64,000 bases of DNA from Longitalea luteola (GTDB lineage Bacteria > Bacteroidota > Bacteroidia > Chitinophagales > Chitinophagaceae). Positions within the stretch are counted from its first letter, which is position 1. Each line of letters opens with the position of its first letter. Shown here piece after piece: positions 60,344 to 64,000 of the stretch. The DNA lies in the NCBI RefSeq assembly GCF_017356035.1, contig NZ_JAFIQX010000003.1, positions 372,001 to 436,000 of the forward strand, given 5' to 3'. The notes under the pieces are model-generated. The model did no database searches. It was not told the DNA's origin and saw only the letters and a list, made by a program, of their open reading frames with translations. Both the position numbers and the translations under genes were made by a program.

Positions 60344-62713
60344 ATGAACGTAATTAAAAGGAACGGGAAAAAAGAAACGGTCAAGTTCGATAAGATCACC
60401 GCACGCATCCAGAAGCTGTCGTATGGACTGAGCCCGCTGGTTGATGTGATTGAAGTAACGAAAAAAGTAATTGAGGGTATTTATGATGGGGTTACCACCA
60501 CCGAGCTGGACAACCTGGCTGCAGAAACAGCCGCTTCATTAACTACCAAACATCCTGACTATGCCCTGCTGGCATCACGTATTGCGGTAAGTAACCTGCA
60601 TAAGAACACAGAGAAATCTTTCTCTGCCACCATGCGCAAACTGCATCAGTATACCGATTCAGCTACAGGCCGTAAAATGCCTTTGCTGGCCGATGATATA
60701 ATGGAGATCATTGAAGCCAATGCAGAGTTGCTGGACAGCTCTATCATTTACGACCGCGATTTTGGCTTCGATTACTTCGGCTTTAAAACACTGGAGAAAT
60801 CATACCTGCTGCGTGTGGATGGTGTGATAGTTGAGCGTCCGCAGCACATGTACATGCGCGTATCAATAGGCATTCATAAAGAAGATATTGAGAGCGCCAT
60901 CAGGACCTATAATTTAATGAGTGAGCGTTGGTTCACCCATGCTACACCAACCCTGTTCAATGCCGGTACGCCCAAGCCGCAAATGTCGTCCTGCTTTTTG
61001 CTCACCATGAAAGACGACAGCATCGATGGCATTTACGATACATTGAAGCAAACCGCCAAGATCTCGCAAAGTGCCGGTGGCATTGGATTGTCAATTCACA
61101 ATGTACGCGCAACCGGTAGTTATATCGGTGGAACGAACGGTACCAGCAATGGCATCATTCCCATGCTGCGGGTGTTCAATGATACAGCCCGGTATGTTGA
61201 CCAGGGCGGTGGCAAACGCAAAGGCGCATTTGCTGTTTATCTGGAACCCTGGCATGCTGATATTGAAGGTTTCCTCGACCTGCGTAAGAACCATGGTAAG
61301 GAAGAACTGCGTGCCCGTGACCTGTTCTATGCCTTATGGATCTCTGACCTGTTCATGAAACGCGTTGAGCAGAATGGCGACTGGAGCCTGTTCTGCCCCA
61401 ACGAAGCACCGGGATTAGGTGATACGTTTGGCGATGAGTTTGAAGCTTTGTACCAACGCTATGAGCAGGAAGGCCGCGCCCGGAAAGTGATCAAAGCGCA
61501 GGACCTGTGGTTTGCCATCCTGGAAGCACAGATCGAGACCGGTACGCCGTACATGCTGTATAAAGATGCGGCCAACCGCAAGAGCAATCAGCAGAACCTG
61601 GGAACCATCAAGAGCAGCAACCTGTGCACGGAGATCCTGGAATACACCAGCGCCGATGAAGTAGCTGTTTGTAACCTGGCCTCACTGGCATTGCCCCGCT
61701 TTGTAAATGAAGGTAAATTCGATTTCGATAAGTTATACGAAGTAACCTACCAGGTAACGCGCAACCTCAATCGCATTATCGATAATAACTACTATCCGGT
61801 TCCCGAAGCCAAACGCAGTAACCTGCGTCACCGCCCGATCGGTTTAGGCGTGCAGGGATTGGCCGATGTATTCATCCTGCTGCGTTTGCCTTTCGAAAGC
61901 GAACTGGCAAAAGTGTTGAACAAGAACATTTTTGAGACCATCTATTTTGCTGCCATGACGGCCAGTAAAGATATGGCGATAGAGCAGGGGCCTTATGAGA
62001 CCTTCGCCGGCTCGCCTTTATCGAAAGGACAGTTCCAGTTCGATCTTTGGAATGTACAACCTTCCAACCGGCATGACTGGAATTCCCTGCGTGCTGAAGT
62101 AATGAAACATGGCGTTCGCAACTCACTGCTGGTGGCGCCCATGCCAACTGCTTCCACTTCGCAGATCCTGGGTAACAATGAATGTTTTGAACCATATACT
62201 TCGAACATCTATGTACGCCGGGTATTGAGCGGTGAGTTTATCATTGTAAACAAACACCTGCTGAAAGACCTGGTACAACTGGGCCTGTGGAATGATACCA
62301 TGAAGAACAAGATCATTGCAGCGAATGGTTCCATTCAGCATATCAACGAGATCCCGGCCGACATCAAAGCGCTGTATAAAACCGTATGGGAAATCAAACA
62401 ACGTCATTTGATCGATATGGCGGCTGATCGCGGCGCCTTCATCTGCCAGTCACAATCGCTCAACCTGTTTGTTGATAATCCAACCGTGGCCAAACTTACC
62501 TCCATGCATTTTTACGCCTGGAAAGTGGGTTTAAAAACAGGCATGTATTATTTACGCACACAGGCTGCAGCGCAGGCGGTACAGTTCACTGTTGAAAAAC
62601 AGGGCAGCCGTCAAATGGAACCGGTTGTGCCTAAATCGGGTGAGAGCAATGACGAAATAATAACCGGCCAGGTATGCACCATGGAAGAAGGCTGCGTTAC
62701 CTGTAGCTCATAG
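60344..62713 (+). CDS. nrdA: Ribonucleotide reductase class Ia, alpha subunit
   Basis: This 789-residue catalytic subunit reduces ribonucleoside diphosphates. I start at ATG 60344 ([23 protein letters not shown]), the normal opening of the N-terminal ATP cone; the longer frame translates repeat sequence. The ATP cone (residues 1-90) allows allosteric on/off control by ATP/dATP. Catalytic marks are the first redox cysteine in MSSCFLL, the thiyl-radical segment [23 protein letters not shown] and the radical-transfer region of the C-terminal third. The tail [12 protein letters not shown] carries the shuttle cysteines. It is of the eukaryote-like class Ia type, co-transcribed with nrdB. Confidence 0.97.
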   Translation: MNVIKRNGKKETVKFDKITARIQKLSYGLSPLVDVIEVTKKVIEGIYDGVTTTELDNLAAETAASLTTKHPDYALLASRIAVSNLHKNTEKSFSATMRKLHQYTDSATGRKMPLLADDIMEIIEANAELLDSSIIYDRDFGFDYFGFKTLEKSYLLRVDGVIVERPQHMYMRVSIGIHKEDIESAIRTYNLMSERWFTHATPTLFNAGTPKPQMSSCFLLTMKDDSIDGIYDTLKQTAKISQSAGGIGLSIHNVRATGSYIGGTNGTSNGIIPMLRVFNDTARYVDQGGGKRKGAFAVYLEPWHADIEGFLDLRKNHGKEELRARDLFYALWISDLFMKRVEQNGDWSLFCPNEAPGLGDTFGDEFEALYQRYEQEGRARKVIKAQDLWFAILEAQIETGTPYMLYKDAANRKSNQQNLGTIKSSNLCTEILEYTSADEVAVCNLASLALPRFVNEGKFDFDKLYEVTYQVTRNLNRIIDNNYYPVPEAKRSNLRHRPIGLGVQGLADVFILLRLPFESELAKVLNKNIFETIYFAAMTASKDMAIEQGPYETFAGSPLSKGQFQFDLWNVQPSNRHDWNSLRAEVMKHGVRNSLLVAPMPTASTSQILGNNECFEPYTSNIYVRRVLSGEFIIVNKHLLKDLVQLGLWNDTMKNKIIAANGSIQHINEIPADIKALYKTVWEIKQRHLIDMAADRGAFICQSQSLNLFVDNPTVAKLTSMHFYAWKVGLKTGMYYLRTQAAAQAVQFTVEKQGSRQMEPVVPKSGESNDEIITGQVCTMEEGCVTCSS

Positions 62714-62740
62714 TCTTCACGCTAACCTACTATATATCTG

Positions 62741-62777
62741 AGAGAGGGTCTTCGCTGCAGCGAAGACCCTCTCTTTT
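62741..62777 (+). terminator. Terminator of nrdBA
   Basis: A perfect 34-bp palindrome (62741-62774), halves AGAGAGGGTCTTCGCTG and its complement, ends in a five-T tract. This is the strongest hairpin in the window. Confidence 0.95.
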
Positions 62778-62901
62778 TACTCTGTGATCCGCGGGCAAAT
62801 TAAAAAAGGTTAATATCTGGTTTTCTTTAACAATTCATAGACATTTTTTTATCAATTTTAAGCTATGAAAGCCATTAATTTGTTAAAAGTTAAATTGCCC
62901 C

Positions 62902-64000
62902 ATGAATTGCAACCGAATTTATAGTTCCCTGATTACTTTGGTTTTACTTATAACCGGTGCAGGGGCCGGCTATGCACAACAGATCGATTCCATGGTGAAC
63001 CTGTATGGAGAAAGATATCCGCAGGAAAAAATATATGTTCACTTCGATAAACCCGCTTACAATACCGGCGAAACGCTTTGGTTCAAATCCTATTTATTTG
63101 CCGGTATAATGCCATCACCGGTGAGCAGGAATTTTTATGCAGAGCTTGTCGATCAGTCGGGCAAAGTGTTACAGCAAAAGGTATTGCCCATTTATGAAGG
63201 AACTTCGGCGGGCCATTTTGATCTGCCGGCCAATTTACCGCCTACGATCGTTTTCCGGGCTTATACTACCTGGATGCTGAATTTCGATACCAGCTTTTTG
63301 TTCACCAAGACAATACGCATATTAAATAAATCGGCTGCAACTGCGCAGGGCGGATCAACCGGTACTGCCGCGGTGAAGCAGACTGCCTCCAAACAATCAG
63401 CCAGTGCCGCCGGCAGCGTTCCGGCTGCTGTTAACTTGCGTTTCTTTCCTGAAGGTGGCGATCTGGTAACGGGCATTGAATCGGTAGTGGCCGTAAAAAT
63501 TACTGATGCATACGGATTGCCGGTATCGGCACAGGGTACTATAAAAGATGCTTCGGGAACTGCCGTAGCCAGCTTTGGAACAGTGCACGACGGCATGGGC
63601 CGTTTTACCATTGAACCGCAGGCCGGTAAAACCTATTATGCGGAGTGGGTAGATGAAAAAAAGCAAAGCCATAAAACACCGTTACCTGAAGCAAAACCCA
63701 TGGGCGTGGTACTGCAATGTGCCCCTACGGGTAGCCGCGAGGCGTTTATTATCAAACGGTCGCAGGATGCGCCCGATAATTTAAAGACCCTGTACCTGCT
63801 GGGTTATTTCAACTCGCAGGTTGTATATAAGGCAAGACTGAATTTGCAGCAGAATTTCATGGTGAGTGGTTCCATTCCGCTCGATGGCATTCCCACCGGG
63901 ATGCTGCAATTGACCTTGTTCGATGCCAACTGGAAACCAATGGCCGAACGCATCGCATTTGTAAATAAGGAAGATTATTTCTTTACCACCCGGATAGTGC
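62902..64000 (+). CDS. MG2-domain exported protein, probably TonB-plug type (3' end cut)
   Basis: The reading frame is open from ATG 62902 to the window edge, at least 366 residues. A signal peptide (NRIYSSLITLVLLITGAGAGYA) is followed by QQIDSMVNLYGERYPQEKIYVHFDKPAYNTGETLWFKSYLFAG, the alpha-2-macroglobulin MG2 opening of a Bacteroidota family. Members are 800-1000 residues and often end in a TonB-dependent-receptor plug domain. A second immunoglobulin-like block follows (LRFFPEGGDLVTGIESVVAVKITDAYGLPVSAQG). A low-complexity Ala/Ser/Thr insertion (about residues 148-175) separates the two. Its function is unknown; a surface or periplasmic role with SusC-like partners is likely. The start lies 125 bp after the nrdA terminator. 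Confidence 0.8.
   Translation, partial: MNCNRIYSSLITLVLLITGAGAGYAQQIDSMVNLYGERYPQEKIYVHFDKPAYNTGETLWFKSYLFAGIMPSPVSRNFYAELVDQSGKVLQQKVLPIYEGTSAGHFDLPANLPPTIVFRAYTTWMLNFDTSFLFTKTIRILNKSAATAQGGSTGTAAVKQTASKQSASAAGSVPAAVNLRFFPEGGDLVTGIESVVAVKITDAYGLPVSAQGTIKDASGTAVASFGTVHDGMGRFTIEPQAGKTYYAEWVDEKKQSHKTPLPEAKPMGVVLQCAPTGSREAFIIKRSQDAPDNLKTLYLLGYFNSQVVYKARLNLQQNFMVSGSIPLDGIPTGMLQLTLFDANWKPMAERIAFVNKEDYFFTTRIV

Noticed and set aside
62741-62774. Attachment site or resolvase site at the long palindrome after nrdA
   Set aside because: A T tract follows and the position right after an operon fits an intrinsic terminator; no integrase is nearby.

Overview
The window comes from a Bacteroidota genome, most likely family Chitinophagaceae (Niastella/Chitinophaga-like). 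The evidence is two SusC/SusD pairs, an ECF sigma/FecR pair feeding a SusC with an STN domain, type IX secretion cargo (type A and type B C-terminal domains) with a PorP/SprF partner, promoters of the TTG...TAnnTTTG type, few Shine-Dalgarno sites, an atpD-atpC pair separate from the other ATP synthase genes, and an eukaryote-like class Ia ribonucleotide reductase. No rRNA, tRNA, CRISPR array, phage or insertion sequence was seen. Both window edges cut genes.

Layout. 0-6 kb: end of a beta-propeller gene, a lipoprotein, the pyruvate dehydrogenase E2 gene and dnaX. 6-13 kb: a drug-efflux module (TetR regulator, TolC-like channel, membrane-fusion lipoprotein, RND pump) in which tetR and the channel gene carry the same inverted-repeat operator. 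13-20 kb: a sugar-nucleotide-epimerase-like protein, a GNAT-like protein, atpD-atpC, and a sugar transferase with a receiver-like N-terminus next to a stand-alone receiver. 20-30 kb: outer-membrane barrel, LOG-family protein, sodium:solute symporter, an O-methyltransferase/glucosaminidase-LysM/hpt run, a VWA protein, and grpE-dnaJ. 31-36 kb: first SusC/SusD pair. 36-39 kb: an RlmI-like methyltransferase, a 21-bp tandem repeat array, a very small type IX cargo protein and a peroxiredoxin. 40-51 kb: alpha-galactosidase, then sigma/FecR/SusC/SusD/surface lipoprotein/Tat-exported metallophosphoesterase. 51-57 kb: a giant PKD-repeat type IX adhesin with its PorP/SprF partner. 57-64 kb: M32 carboxypeptidase, a cobalamin riboswitch in front of nrdB-nrdA, and the start of an MG2-type outer-membrane protein.

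The most striking structural signal is a set of about 26 intergenic tandem arrays. Their unit sequence differs from locus to locus but their period is always 7 or 8 bp. Many start at a stop codon, several form inverted pairs able to fold into long hairpins, and one lies inside dnaX. Other points worth checking are an A9 run in dnaX placed exactly where the short gamma subunit should end, riboswitch control of a B12-independent reductase, leaderless-type promoters, and an array of about sixteen 21-bp repeats.
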